From Verrucomicrobiota bacterium (GTDB taxonomy: Bacteria > Verrucomicrobiota > Verrucomicrobiia > Opitutales > Coraliomargaritaceae), in the NCBI GenBank assembly GCA_030829145.1, contig JAURBE010000004.1, positions 1 through 46,391 on the forward strand: DNA of 46,391 nt, written 5' to 3'. Of the stretch, positions 15,820 to 26,280 are shown piece after piece; positions within the stretch are counted from its first letter, which is position 1, and every line of letters begins with the position of its first letter. The position numbers and the translations under genes are program-made. The notes below the pieces were generated by a model, which saw only the letters and a list, made by a program, of their open reading frames with translations, searched no databases and had not been told where the DNA came from.

Positions 15820-18800
15820 ATGCCCGAAAAAGACCGCGAATTCGTCCATCTGCACGTACACACCGATCACAGTTTGCTCGATGGTTGCTCGCGGACGGAC
15901 AAGCTCTGCTCACGTGCCGCTGAGCTGGGCATGAAAGCCTTGTCAATCACCGACCACGGTGTGCTCTACGGCCTGACGAGCTTCTTTAAGCAAGCAGAAA
16001 AACACGGCATCAAGCCCTTGCTCGGTTGCGAAGTCTACCTCGTCTACGAAGCGGAACTTGCCACTGTCAACGAGCTGCGCGCCAAGCAAAAATCTCGCCA
16101 CATGGGGTTGCTCGCACGCAACTTTACGGGCTATCAGAACCTCTGCAAGATCGTCTCGCAGGCTCACACTCAAGGCTTTTATCGGAATCCGCGCACCGAT
16201 ATGAAGACGCTCGCCAAATACAGCGAAGGCCTGATCGGCTTTTCAGGCTGTTTGGCCGGAGTGATCCCGCAATTTTTACTTAAGGACGAATACGACAAAG
16301 CCCGCGAGGCCACCGCCAAGTTCATCGATATTTTCGGTAAAGATTTCTTTATTATAGAAATCATGGATCACGGCATCGAAGAGCAGCGCCGCATCATTCC
16401 TGGCTTGCTTAAGTTAGCGACCGAGTTCGACCTAAAAGTCGTCGCTACCAATGACGTGCACTACGTCAATAGCACCGACTGGGAGCCACACGACTCTCTG
16501 CTATGTATCCAGACTGGCGCGAAGGTGCGTGATGAGAAACGTATGCGCTACGACTCGCACCAATTTTACCTAAAGTCGCGCGAAGAGATGGAGCTCGCCT
16601 TCAAAGAAGTACCCGAATCAATCACTAACACCTCCGCAGTCGCGGAAATGTGCGAGGTCAAACTGCCCTTCGGGGACGACCACTACCCAGTCTATGAACG
16701 CCCGATCGAGCTAGATTCAGGCAAGGATCACGAAAACTTCGACCGAATACTCGATATCTATGTTGAACAGAAAAACGAGATCCTCGTACGCGATGGTCAC
16801 GATCCGATCGGCCTAAGCGAAGCCGATCGCATCAAACATAAGTCCAACGGCCTATACCTTTTCGAGCTTTGCAAAACAGGGCTCAAAGAACGTTACGGTT
16901 CGGACTACGATGCCTGTCGCGCCGATTGGGACAATGCTGCTGCGGATGACAAGCACTTCTGCGAGCAACTCGACTATGAACTCGCGATCATTACTGGCAC
17001 GGGATTCGTCGACTATTTCCTCATCGTATGGGATTTTATTAATTGGGCGCGTGAACAAGACATTCCCGTTGGTCCTGGGCGCGGCTCGGGTGCTGGCTGT
17101 ATTGTCGCCTACGTTCTGAAAATCACCGATATCGAACCACTCAGCTTCGGCCTGCTGTTTGAGCGTATGCTGAATTTGGAGCGTGTCTCACCCCCCGACT
17201 TCGACGTCGATTTCTGCATGCGCCGCCGCGATGAAGTCGTGAACTACGTGCGCGATAAATATGGCAAGGATCGCGTCGCTAACATCATCACTTTTGGCAC
17301 ATTCGGGGCAAAAATGATCGTTCGTGACTTGGCTCGCGTGAACGACCTCGAATTCGCTGAATCCAATAAAATTGCAAAGATGATACCCGACGAGCTGAAT
17401 ATTACGCTCGACGAATCAGTCAAAAAATCTCCGGAACTTGCCGCGGAGATTCAGCATAACCCAGTTGCTAAAGTCATTATTGAGCAAGGCCGAGTCATTG
17501 AAGGGATGATTCGCAACACGGGCAAACACGCATGTGGCGTCATCATCGCCGACCAGGACATTACAAACTTGGTTCCGGTCACTCTTCAAGAGGGCGATCT
17601 CACCACGCAGTATCCGAAAGGCCCCAGTGAAGATCTCGGTCTTCTAAAAATGGACTTTCTGGGGCTGAAGACGCTGACAGTCATCGATGATGCGCAAAAA
17701 AATGTACGCCACGCACCAACGCTGTCGGAATTTAATATCGAAAAAGTACCGCTCGATGATCAGCCCACTTTTGATCTACTCAACAGTGGTCGCACCACTG
17801 CGGTATTCCAGCTGGAATCCGGCGGCATGCAGCAGCTCTGCCGCCAAATTGGCCTCAGCTCGTTTGAAGAAATCATTGCTTTGATCGCGCTCTACAGGCC
17901 AGGGCCAATGCAGTTCATTCCTCAATTCATTGAAGGTAAGAAAGATCCATCCACCGTTCAAATTCCTCACCCGCTGCTAAAAGATCTAGTGCAAGAGACG
18001 TACGGCGTCCTAGTTTATCAGGAGCAAGTCATGCAAGCAGCCCAAATCATCGCTGGCTACACACTTGGCGGCGCAGATATTTTACGCCGTGCGATGGGCA
18101 AGAAGATTAAATCAGTGATGGACGCGCAGAAACAAGTGTTCATCGATGGCGCTCGCAAAACAAACAACATTGATCCAAAGACAGCCACCGCGATCTTCGC
18201 CTTGCTAGAAAAATTTGCAGAATACGGCTTTAATAAATCGCACTCTGCAGCGTACGCAATGCTCAGTTATCGCACCGCATACCTGAAAGCAAATCACCCC
18301 ATTCAGTTCATGGCAGCCGTACTCACCTCCGAGCAAGGCAACGCTGACAAGATCTCCAACTTCCTTGCAGAGTGTAACGCAATGAACGTGCCTGTGCTCA
18401 GTCCGGACATCAATGATTCGGGTAGTAACTTTACCCCGATCATACACGGTGATGGAGGCAGCATACGTTTTGGGATGGCAGCGATCAAAGGCGTGGGCGA
18501 AGGTGCAGCCGAAGTGATTATCAACGAGCGCGAAAGCAACGGAGCCTATCAGGACTTTACTGAATTCATCGTCCGTTCAGCTGACAAGGCAGTGAACCGG
18601 CGTGTCATTGAAGCACTCATTAAGACCGGTGGGTTTGACTCACTGGGCGAGGATCGCGCGACATTGCTCGACTGCCTCGACTCGGAACTCGCCGAAGCTG
18701 AGAGTACACGACGCGATCGCGAAGCAGGGCAAAGCTCGTTGTTCGATATGATGGGCAGCGACGCCGGCTTGGACGATCAAAACAGCAACGGGCCATCGCG

Positions 18801-19521
18801 TAAAGCCGTTCCAGTGATGCCAATGACTGAGAAGCTACGCTACGAAAAAGAGCTTTTAGGCTTTTATATCTCTGGTCACCCGATGGATGCCTTTGCGGGA
18901 CTCGACACGGTCATCGACACCTTTGCAGCTCCAGAGGAACTGACTAACTTTGATGACCGTACCACGTATCGCCTAGGTGGTATCATCAGTAACTTACAAA
19001 TCAAATATACCCGAAAAGATAGCCGTCAAATGGCCGTCTTCAATCTCGCAACCGCGGCGCACAGCTACGAGATGATCATGTTTCCCGATCCGTATGAGAA
19101 AAATGGTTCGCGCTTAGAAGACGGGAAGCTTGCCTTAATCCATGGGCGAATTAGCCGGCGCAATGGCGAGATGAGCCTGACCGCACACGAAGTATTCGAC
19201 TTGGAGCAATCGATCCCGCGTATCATACAACGCATTAATTTCATCCTGCATCCGCAGGAAGTACAGGCGACTGATTTCATTAAAAAATTCCGTGAAATGA
19301 TCGACCTGGAATATGGTTCCACCCAGGTCAATCTAAGCTTCTTAATCGACAATCAAATAGTCGAAACCGAGACCGCACAGTCCCTCACTTTCACCATTAC
19401 CAGCTCCAACTACAAACAACTCCGGCGTCATCCAGCGCTAGCAGGCGTGCGTATCCAATCCATTCCAGTACAGCCAATCGACGACCGCCGCCGTTGGGAA
19501 AAAAGCAAGAAAAGATTTTAA
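15820..19521 (+). CDS. dnaE: DNA polymerase III subunit alpha
   Basis: A 1233-residue replicative polymerase of the DnaE1 type. The N-terminal PHP domain starts [13 protein letters not shown] (about 10-22). The polymerase active site has GPGRGSGAG and, near residue 460, PPDFDVDF with the two catalytic aspartates. [14 protein letters not shown], helix-hairpin-helix ([14 protein letters not shown]) and an OB-fold region near 1040-1130 follow. The short acidic/basic C-terminal tail ends in a Lys/Arg-rich stretch. It is the main chromosomal polymerase. The ATG at 15820 has no Shine-Dalgarno sequence and lies about 100 bases after the repeat copy A. The exosortase gene follows 105 bases downstream on the same strand. 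Confidence 0.97.
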   Translation: MPEKDREFVHLHVHTDHSLLDGCSRTDKLCSRAAELGMKALSITDHGVLYGLTSFFKQAEKHGIKPLLGCEVYLVYEAELATVNELRAKQKSRHMGLLARNFTGYQNLCKIVSQAHTQGFYRNPRTDMKTLAKYSEGLIGFSGCLAGVIPQFLLKDEYDKAREATAKFIDIFGKDFFIIEIMDHGIEEQRRIIPGLLKLATEFDLKVVATNDVHYVNSTDWEPHDSLLCIQTGAKVRDEKRMRYDSHQFYLKSREEMELAFKEVPESITNTSAVAEMCEVKLPFGDDHYPVYERPIELDSGKDHENFDRILDIYVEQKNEILVRDGHDPIGLSEADRIKHKSNGLYLFELCKTGLKERYGSDYDACRADWDNAAADDKHFCEQLDYELAIITGTGFVDYFLIVWDFINWAREQDIPVGPGRGSGAGCIVAYVLKITDIEPLSFGLLFERMLNLERVSPPDFDVDFCMRRRDEVVNYVRDKYGKDRVANIITFGTFGAKMIVRDLARVNDLEFAESNKIAKMIPDELNITLDESVKKSPELAAEIQHNPVAKVIIEQGRVIEGMIRNTGKHACGVIIADQDITNLVPVTLQEGDLTTQYPKGPSEDLGLLKMDFLGLKTLTVIDDAQKNVRHAPTLSEFNIEKVPLDDQPTFDLLNSGRTTAVFQLESGGMQQLCRQIGLSSFEEIIALIALYRPGPMQFIPQFIEGKKDPSTVQIPHPLLKDLVQETYGVLVYQEQVMQAAQIIAGYTLGGADILRRAMGKKIKSVMDAQKQVFIDGARKTNNIDPKTATAIFALLEKFAEYGFNKSHSAAYAMLSYRTAYLKANHPIQFMAAVLTSEQGNADKISNFLAECNAMNVPVLSPDINDSGSNFTPIIHGDGGSIRFGMAAIKGVGEGAAEVIINERESNGAYQDFTEFIVRSADKAVNRRVIEALIKTGGFDSLGEDRATLLDCLDSELAEAESTRRDREAGQSSLFDMMGSDAGLDDQNSNGPSRKAVPVMPMTEKLRYEKELLGFYISGHPMDAFAGLDTVIDTFAAPEELTNFDDRTTYRLGGIISNLQIKYTRKDSRQMAVFNLATAAHSYEMIMFPDPYEKNGSRLEDGKLALIHGRISRRNGEMSLTAHEVFDLEQSIPRIIQRINFILHPQEVQATDFIKKFREMIDLEYGSTQVNLSFLIDNQIVETETAQSLTFTITSSNYKQLRRHPALAGVRIQSIPVQPIDDRRRWEKSKKRF

Positions 19522-19626
19522 TCCCTTTCGCAAGGAACCCTGACGATATCTTTCGGTCTGTTGAGACAAGACTGCTTTCATCGACCGTTCAGCTTTTTAT
19601 ATCTTTAAACTTCTAGTAGCTCTTAA

Positions 19627-20562
19627 ATGTCCAAACGACAGCAGATACGCGCCAGCTTTATAGCAAAGCGCACTCAACCTGAATTCTGGTTAAACTGCGG
19701 ACTCTACGTCTGCCTTGGCCTTGCTTTATTGCCAATTACATTATGGATAGCCAATACTGCTTACGAGCAAAGCCGGATACTGCATGCACTCATCGTGCTG
19801 ATAATGGCAATTTTCGTTCTGTTGTTTTACAATCGTATCGAGATCGATGACCCGTTGATGCTAAATAAAAGTGCACGCAAGGCACTTTATGCTGCGTATG
19901 GGCTCATGCTATTTAGTTTGATTTTTCAAAAGCTGCTACCATCGCCCTCCGTGCAGCTAGCTCAATACTCCGCACTCTTACCGATCCCGGCTTACTGCTT
20001 AGGCCTGACATCCTTAGTGCTATTTGTTTTTGGTGAGCAAACACGCCGTATTGCCTACACTGCCACAGGTACCTTTTGTGCCTTCATGCTCGTCAGTATT
20101 TTCATGGGGCCACTCGACTGGCCGCTACGCTCCCTCGCGGGTAAATGGAGTGGTGCTGGTCTAAGCGCATTGGGAAAAACTGTTGAACTCGGAGTTCACC
20201 ATCCTACCGTATCCGAGCCTCCGCAACTGATCATGATCGTGAACGATTTCCCCTTTCATGTAGCTTCTGAGTGCAATGGCTTCGGCGTCATTTTAACCTG
20301 TTTGCTACTTTCGGTACTACTCGCAATCTACCGCAAACTGAACCCCCTCGATGCCATCCTGAATATCGCAGCAGGTATCACATTAGGCTTCGCCTTTAAC
20401 ACATTACGCATCCTCATTATTGTGCTACTTGCCCCATCGATGATGGAGTATTACCACTTCATGCATGAAACCGTCGGCGGCATCACCTATTGGAGCAGTC
20501 TGATTATAACGTGGATTTTGCTCAAGGGGCCGATTAGTAGCGAACCCAATAGGACTGCTTAA
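19627..20562 (+). CDS. Exosortase (transmembrane protein-sorting cysteine transpeptidase)
   Basis: A 311-residue polytopic membrane protein with about eight hydrophobic helices. It has the exosortase/archaeosortase triad: Cys216 in ASECNGFG, Arg261 in FNTLRILI, and His280 in MHETVGGITYW. Exosortases recognise a C-terminal PEP-CTERM-like signal on exported proteins, cleave it and are linked to exopolysaccharide production. No EpsI domain is fused to it, and no PEP-CTERM tail was noticed on proteins in this window, so its substrates lie elsewhere. The exact Xrt subtype cannot be assigned by eye. A 265-residue unknown exported protein follows 74 bases later. Confidence 0.9.
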   Translation: MSKRQQIRASFIAKRTQPEFWLNCGLYVCLGLALLPITLWIANTAYEQSRILHALIVLIMAIFVLLFYNRIEIDDPLMLNKSARKALYAAYGLMLFSLIFQKLLPSPSVQLAQYSALLPIPAYCLGLTSLVLFVFGEQTRRIAYTATGTFCAFMLVSIFMGPLDWPLRSLAGKWSGAGLSALGKTVELGVHHPTVSEPPQLIMIVNDFPFHVASECNGFGVILTCLLLSVLLAIYRKLNPLDAILNIAAGITLGFAFNTLRILIIVLLAPSMMEYYHFMHETVGGITYWSSLIITWILLKGPISSEPNRTA

Positions 20563-20636
20563 TTCCACTAGAAAGCGCGCCCATCTATCCGGCGGCCTGC
20601 AGTTGCCATTTTTGCAATTCGCCCTATATTGTTAGC

Positions 20637-21434
20637 ATGATGACTGCATACCGTATCGCTGCTACCTTGTTGCTCCCCACCCTACTCTGCGCGACCAGCC
20701 CTCCAGTCAAGCTCGGCGATACACTCGAAACCACCCTCACACTACTTGGCCAACCAATTGGCAGTATCGACCTGAGAGACAAAATATTACTCCTCTACCC
20801 AGAGGGAGGGATCACCTTGCGCGACAACAAAATCTCACAGATTGACCTGATGAGTGAGGCAGAATTCGAAGCCGATCAAACACGTCTCAAAGCCGAACGC
20901 GAGGCATGGCTTATTGAACAAGAAAAGCTTGCTAAAGCTCGGGACCAAGAAGGCAAAAAACTCAAGGCTTTTAAACTACAAAGCAGCACCTTCGCAGCAC
21001 TGCCAGCCAAAGAGCGTATTGATTACTGGCGCAATTTTCAGATTCGCTTTCCGAACATTGAGGTCGCACCAGAAATTGCCCGAGCCCTTGAAAGCTACCA
21101 AGTCGAGCTGGCCGAATTGAAGAGCCAACATAAAATCGCCCAACTTGAAGCACTTGTTGCACAAGCCGAGCGAGAGGCGGCTAATGCACGCCTAGAAACG
21201 CAAAAGCTTCGCAAAGAGGCAGATGCTGTAAACAACTCCCTAATACGGCTTCGAAATGACTATATGACGCCCTATAATTACTACTACCGCCCGCCAACAG
21301 TGATTATCTATCCTGGCAAAAACCAAGCCATTCAGCAGATCAACACTATTGGGAACCATTTGAAATTGGAAAAGTACTCACTGCCCAGCCAACGATCGAC
21401 AACAACGATCCAACATATTTCAAATTCCCAGTAG
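20637..21434 (+). CDS. Unrecognised exported coiled-coil protein beside exosortase
   Basis: A 265-residue protein of unknown function. It begins with a signal peptide (hydrophobic core LLLPTLLCAT, residues 11-20). A small domain at about 24-70 has the pattern LGDTLETTLTLLGQPIGSIDL and a GGITLRDNKISQIDL strand, resembling short lipoprotein-like sensor folds of the SmpA kind. A charged coiled coil spans about 75-110 and 145-215, and a Tyr/Pro-rich stretch (YNYYYRPP) follows near 227-234. There is no transmembrane anchor or PEP-CTERM motif. The start is ATGATG, so the second Met is equally possible. The downstream position suggests a link to the exosortase, but this is inferred. Confidence 0.7.
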   Translation: MMTAYRIAATLLLPTLLCATSPPVKLGDTLETTLTLLGQPIGSIDLRDKILLLYPEGGITLRDNKISQIDLMSEAEFEADQTRLKAEREAWLIEQEKLAKARDQEGKKLKAFKLQSSTFAALPAKERIDYWRNFQIRFPNIEVAPEIARALESYQVELAELKSQHKIAQLEALVAQAEREAANARLETQKLRKEADAVNNSLIRLRNDYMTPYNYYYRPPTVIIYPGKNQAIQQINTIGNHLKLEKYSLPSQRSTTTIQHISNSQ

Positions 21435-21535
21435 TGCCTGGTGACTAGAACCGCTAAAAATTGAAGTGACCAGCTACAGGTAAGCGCCGTAGCAAAGCAC
21501 TCTCAACACAAACTGGCAGAGCACGCTCTAAGGTT

Positions 21536-24500
21536 TTAAAACGGCTGCGCATTATCCCCAGTTGCAAGCTCAGGACGATTGGTGTCTTTATTAAAACGCA
21601 TCGAAAGCAGCGTCGACACACCCTTCTCAGGCATCGTCACACCAAATACCGTATCGGCATTCGAAATCGTGCGTTTATTATGGGTGACAATCAGGAACTG
21701 AGACTTATCGGTAAAGCCATGCAAGGTCTCACAAAAGCGGCCTATATTAGCATCATCCAGCGCCGCATCGATTTCATCCAACACACAAAACGGGCTTGGC
21801 TTCACCAAATAGATCGCAAACAACAGAGCCACTGCAGCCATTGTTCGCTGACCGCCAGATAAGAGCGTAACGCTTTTTAAACGAGTACCTGGAGGACGCG
21901 CTATGATCTCAATACCAGACTCCAAGGGATCATCTGAATCTACTAGCATCAAATTTGACTCACCTCCTCCGGATATCTTCTCGTAGGTAAATGCAAAGTT
22001 CTTGCGTACCTGCTCAAACGTATCTCGGAACAATTTCTGTGACGTCTCATTGATCTCATCGATCGTCTTCACCAATGTATTCTTTGCATTCCAAAGGTCT
22101 TCGCTCTGGTTCTTAAGGAAATCGTGACGGTCTTTCAAATCACTGTATTCACTAATTGCATCTAGGTTAACTGGACCCATATTAGCAATTCGCCCCTTCA
22201 ACTCCGAGACTTCTTCCTCGATCAAAGCCCAATTGGTCGTATCCATTCCTGCCAAGTCCTCTGCAGTCGGATCACGTCGATCATGCTTAGGCTGTGCGGA
22301 TAGCTGATCAGGATCATCTAATTCGTCGAGATTCACACGTTTATCAAATTCGACATTTCCTTCCCATAGCTCTGCCTTCCAGTCGACACGCTCCAACTCA
22401 ACTTGATATTCATCAACCGCACCACTTTCTATGAAACCGAGCTGCGAGCGCTCTTCTGCCAGACGAACCTCCAAGCGAGTCATTTCCTGGTCATACGCTC
22501 GGCCCTCATTACGGCGTCCAGTCAGGCCACCATCAATGTCACTAATCGCGGCATCGATTGCTTTTAACTTAAGGCGGTCTTCCGAAAGCTGCTCCGTAGC
22601 GACCTGTAAAGTCTTCTCTAATTCTAAGCTCTTCTCTCGTTCACGTGCACCACTGCCTTTAAGTTGAGTAATCTGTTCATTAATTGTATCGATTTCTTGG
22701 TTACGGCGAATGATACGGCTCTGTAAACTAGCAGTCTCGCGCTGCACCTCACCAAGTACGCGATCGACCGATTCGAGACGCTGTTTCTTCTCGGCCAACT
22801 CGAAACGCACATCCGCCAACGCTTCACGCTTTTGGTCACGCACTTCACGTGCCTGCGCAATCGCATCTTCTAGGTCAGTAACTTTTTGGCGTTCTTCTAA
22901 TAAACCCTTCTCCGCTGCCACGAGTTCTTGCTTTGAAGATTCCAGCTTTTGCACTGAATCCCCATGCTTTGCATCCAGGCGCTCGAGCTCTTCCTGGCTT
23001 TTGTGGTGAGAACGTCCGTTCTGCTCCACATTCTGTGCTTGATTACGCTCCTCTGCCATGAGTCCTGATACTTCGCTAGCTAATTCACTCAAGCGCTGCC
23101 GTTGCTCCTCCACGGACGCCTCAGCTGCATAGCGCTGATCTTCCATATTCGAAGATTGCTCACGCAAACCATTGAGGCTCTTACGCTCCGCTTTAATTTC
23201 ACTACGAAGCTTACGGACCTCAGCCTCGCGCTCAATCACACTGGACGACTGCTTGCCAGTATTGCGGCCACCATAGACCAATCCTCGGCAGTCAATCATT
23301 TCGCCATTCCGCGTGGCAACTAGCTGAAAGTTAAATTCTGGATGCGCTTTCCAAAATGATAAAAATTGTTCGAGGCTTTCTGCGAAATAACAGTTGGTGA
23401 GCAACCGAGACACCGTCTCACTCAAGCCGGAGTCACGCGCCAGCACAACTGACGCAGCAGCCACGATGTGCGCTGGCAGTTCAACACCTGGTAATTTACT
23501 GTGTCCGGCATCGAAGTTCACTTGTAAGCACGCGCGTCCGAGTTGCTCACTATCCAGTTGCTGAATCACAGGTAGCACCAGTTTGGAATCACTAATATAC
23601 AAGGCATCCGTCGCCCGCCCGAGTAAAGTCTCCAGCGCTCGTGTGTAGGTCGGCTGTACTTTAAGCTCTTTAGAAATGATCGACACTCTCTCTTGCGGAA
23701 TTAATTCCGCGAGCTTGCCACCCAGAATCGCCTTAGCACCTTCGCCAAAACCCTCAAACTTAGCTTGCAAATCTTCGAGTACATTTAGCTGAGCAGTCTT
23801 ACGCGCAATACCCCTATCCTGTTCTTGGATCTGCTCCTGCAGCGCACGAAACTGTTGTAATATTGCTTTCGAATCAACGCGGGCCTTCTCTAGTGATGCC
23901 TCACTCTGCTGCTGCTCCTCGCGCCGCTTTGCGAGTAAACGATGGATCTCTACATGCCCCTGCTCTAGCACGCTGACTTCTTCCTTCAAGGTCAGGAGCG
24001 CCTCTGTCAGGGCAGCATGTTTCACCTGATACGTTTTTAAATCGACTTCTAAAGTAGTGCAACTCGAGCGAGCTCGATTGATACGATTTTCGGCATGCAG
24101 TACCGCTTGACGACGCTCCTGCAATTGCGCCTCCATCTCGCCTAACTGCCCCTGAGACTTGGCCAAATCTTCATTGCGATCACGAAACACACGATCCGAA
24201 CCATCCACTACATCGAGCTGCAACTGCTTATTCTCCGCTTCAGTTCGAGCACGCTCAGCTAAGTCGTTTTGCTGCGCCTCCAGAGCTTCAATCTCTTTCT
24301 GATATTCTGCGATACGACCCTCGAGGTCTTTTAGGCGAATTCCAGAAAACTCTACTTGATTTTCGTAGTTTTCTTTTTCGGAGCGCAAATTGAACACACG
24401 CTGCTGTTGTTCCTGTAGCGTCTCATTGAGTTCCGCACGCGCGGTCTTTTTTGCTGCCAGCACGGCTTCATCTGCCACCATCGATTCGGAATGTGCTTCG

Positions 24501-25264
24501 AGCTTTTTTCGTAACGCTTCAGCCCGGCCGGCAATTCCATCAATCGACTCTTTCAAAGTGGAAAAACGATACGCGCTAAAAGCCAGATCCAAATGAGTCA
24601 GACGGTGCTTTATGCGCTGATAGCGCAACGCTTTACTCGCTTGGCGCTTCAATGAACCAATCTGTCGGCTCACTTCCTCAATCACATCAGTTACACGCGC
24701 AAGGTTCGCGTCCACCAATGAAAGCTTGTTCAGCGCCTCTTTGCGCTGCGCTTTGTATAAGGTAATCCCGGCAGCCTCTTCAAAGATGGTGCGCCGCTCA
24801 GCCGGATTAGTCGACAGGATCTGGTCGATCTGCCCTTGCAGCATAAACGAGTACGACACGCGCCCCACTCCCGTATTCGCAAATAAGCGCTGAATATCCT
24901 TCAGCCGCGACACTTTGCCGTTGATGTAATAATCACTGCTGCCATCGCGAGTCACTCGCCGTGAAATCTCTACCTCATTAAATGCGGTGCCGAGCTCAGC
25001 CTCACAATCTGTAAAAGTGAGCGACACTTCGCAGGTCGGCAGGCCTTTACGCTTATCCGTGCCCTCAAAAATAACGTCCTGCATCGACGCACCGCGTAGC
25101 GCTTTAGCACTCTGCTCACCGAGCACCCAGCGAATCGCATCCACGATATTACTCTTACCGCAACCATTTGGACCGACCACTGCAGTTACGCCACGGCGCA
25201 GATCCAGCTTAGTCCGATCGGCAAAGCTCTTAAATCCACTGATGACGATCTCTTTGAGATACAT
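21536..25264 (-). CDS. smc: Chromosome segregation protein SMC
   Basis: A 1242-residue SMC ATPase that compacts and segregates the chromosome with ScpAB. The N-terminal head has Walker A GPNGCGKS (31-38), and the hinge lies between two long coiled-coil arms near residues 500-650 (GFGEGAKAILGGKL onward). The C-terminal head has the signature LLSGGQRTM (near 1137) and Walker B VLDEIDAALDD. Length and symmetry are those of full bacterial SMC. It runs opposite to the neighbouring genes. Acidic residues around 985-1005 fall between the second coiled-coil arm and the C-terminal head, a normal variable region. Confidence 0.97.
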   Translation of the reverse strand: MYLKEIVISGFKSFADRTKLDLRRGVTAVVGPNGCGKSNIVDAIRWVLGEQSAKALRGASMQDVIFEGTDKRKGLPTCEVSLTFTDCEAELGTAFNEVEISRRVTRDGSSDYYINGKVSRLKDIQRLFANTGVGRVSYSFMLQGQIDQILSTNPAERRTIFEEAAGITLYKAQRKEALNKLSLVDANLARVTDVIEEVSRQIGSLKRQASKALRYQRIKHRLTHLDLAFSAYRFSTLKESIDGIAGRAEALRKKLEAHSESMVADEAVLAAKKTARAELNETLQEQQQRVFNLRSEKENYENQVEFSGIRLKDLEGRIAEYQKEIEALEAQQNDLAERARTEAENKQLQLDVVDGSDRVFRDRNEDLAKSQGQLGEMEAQLQERRQAVLHAENRINRARSSCTTLEVDLKTYQVKHAALTEALLTLKEEVSVLEQGHVEIHRLLAKRREEQQQSEASLEKARVDSKAILQQFRALQEQIQEQDRGIARKTAQLNVLEDLQAKFEGFGEGAKAILGGKLAELIPQERVSIISKELKVQPTYTRALETLLGRATDALYISDSKLVLPVIQQLDSEQLGRACLQVNFDAGHSKLPGVELPAHIVAAASVVLARDSGLSETVSRLLTNCYFAESLEQFLSFWKAHPEFNFQLVATRNGEMIDCRGLVYGGRNTGKQSSSVIEREAEVRKLRSEIKAERKSLNGLREQSSNMEDQRYAAEASVEEQRQRLSELASEVSGLMAEERNQAQNVEQNGRSHHKSQEELERLDAKHGDSVQKLESSKQELVAAEKGLLEERQKVTDLEDAIAQAREVRDQKREALADVRFELAEKKQRLESVDRVLGEVQRETASLQSRIIRRNQEIDTINEQITQLKGSGAREREKSLELEKTLQVATEQLSEDRLKLKAIDAAISDIDGGLTGRRNEGRAYDQEMTRLEVRLAEERSQLGFIESGAVDEYQVELERVDWKAELWEGNVEFDKRVNLDELDDPDQLSAQPKHDRRDPTAEDLAGMDTTNWALIEEEVSELKGRIANMGPVNLDAISEYSDLKDRHDFLKNQSEDLWNAKNTLVKTIDEINETSQKLFRDTFEQVRKNFAFTYEKISGGGESNLMLVDSDDPLESGIEIIARPPGTRLKSVTLLSGGQRTMAAVALLFAIYLVKPSPFCVLDEIDAALDDANIGRFCETLHGFTDKSQFLIVTHNKRTISNADTVFGVTMPEKGVSTLLSMRFNKDTNRPELATGDNAQPF

Positions 25265-25288
25265 AGATGCTGTTTTGGTCTTGGGGAA

Positions 25289-25393
25289 ATGAATACAAGC
25301 AAACCAGAAAAATCGCGCATCGAGTTGCTCGCAACCCTAAAAGATCGCGGGGAAATGGTTGCTAGTGCGATGACTGAGCCGCATCATATCTAA
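25289..25393 (+). CDS. Possible 34-residue small protein
   Basis: An ATG-to-TAA frame of 35 codons starts after a purine-rich TTGGGGAA and encodes a hydrophilic, mixed-charge peptide (begins [20 protein letters not shown]). It fills most of the 152-base gap between smc and the LOG-family gene and ends 23 bases before that gene. The better than usual upstream purine tract is the main argument for it. It resembles no family I know and could be chance. Confidence 0.3.
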   Translation: MNTSKPEKSRIELLATLKDRGEMVASAMTEPHHI

Positions 25394-25416
25394 TCTCATC
25401 ATTCATTTTATCTATT

Positions 25417-26264
25417 ATGACTGCCCCCACCCAATGCTCTCGCGACGAATGGCCGATTAAAGCCTACAAAGACCTGAATTTTCTCAACAGTGATGCCGCT
25501 CGTAACATACGTGTGCTCTGCGAAATGACTGAACCCGGACTGCGCTTCGCCGAAGAAAAAATAAAGGACACTATCGTCTTATTCGGCTCGGCACGTATTG
25601 TACCGGTTCATGTAGCAGACGCACAGCTAAAGGCCGTCCAGGCCTCTATTGGCGACCTTGAACACCCGACCGCGGACGAGCAGCGATCGCTCCAAAAAGC
25701 GCGCAGCATTGTAAAAGCAGCCCCCTACTACAACATGGCTGCTGAATTGGCTGAAGAGCTGACTAAGTGGTCGATGAACCTCCCAGAGCAAGACATGCGC
25801 CGCTTTATCATCTGCTCTGGTGGTGGCCCGGGGATTATGGAGGCAGCCAATCGGGGCGCACATAATGCTGGCGGGAAATCGATAGGGCTAGGTATCAGTC
25901 TACCCTTCGAGCAAGGCGTTAACGAATCATCCCAGACAAACTCAAATTTGAATTTCACTACTTTTTTGTACGCAAATACTGGTTCGTCCTAATGGCCAAA
26001 GCCTTGGTCGCTTTTCCAGGCGGGTTTGGCACGATGGACGAACTCTTCGAAACTCTTACCCTAGTGCAAACTGGGAAAGTCACTGATGCGCCACCGATCA
26101 TTCTATTTGGCAGCGAGTTCTGGAATAGTGTAGTCAATTTTGACGCGCTGGTTGAATGGGGCACCATCTCGCCTGAAGACCTCCAGTTATTTACGATCGT
26201 CGACACCGTTGAACAGGCACGTGATGCGATTATTGAGCAGCTCAGTGCGCGCTTTTTGTCCTAA
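25417..26264 (+). pseudogene. LOG/TIGR00730 family protein, frameshifted
   Basis: The 5' frame (25417-25992) encodes the N-terminal Rossmann part with GSAR and [14 protein letters not shown]. The overlapping frame (about 25954-26264) continues with AKALVAFPGGFGTMDELFE, the family's catalytic PGGxGT motif. LOG proteins are nucleoside-5'-monophosphate phosphoribohydrolases. The break lies near 25953-25962. Adding one T to the AATTTC run restores the conserved [11 protein letters not shown] segment across the join, so a one-base deletion or a sequence error is the simplest reading. An in-frame T-TTT-TTG slippery heptamer at 25962-25968 would also bridge the frames by -1 slippage, but would give TTFF rather than HYFF. 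The unshifted frame makes a 191-residue product without the catalytic motif. Confidence 0.85.
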
Positions 26265-26280
26265 ACAACGCGTATCTCTA

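Noticed and set aside
25940-25995. Programmed -1 frameshift in the LOG gene as first explanation
   Set aside because: A slippery heptamer exists, but a one-T insertion restores the conserved HYFF residues exactly, so a deletion or error is simpler; kept only as an alternative.
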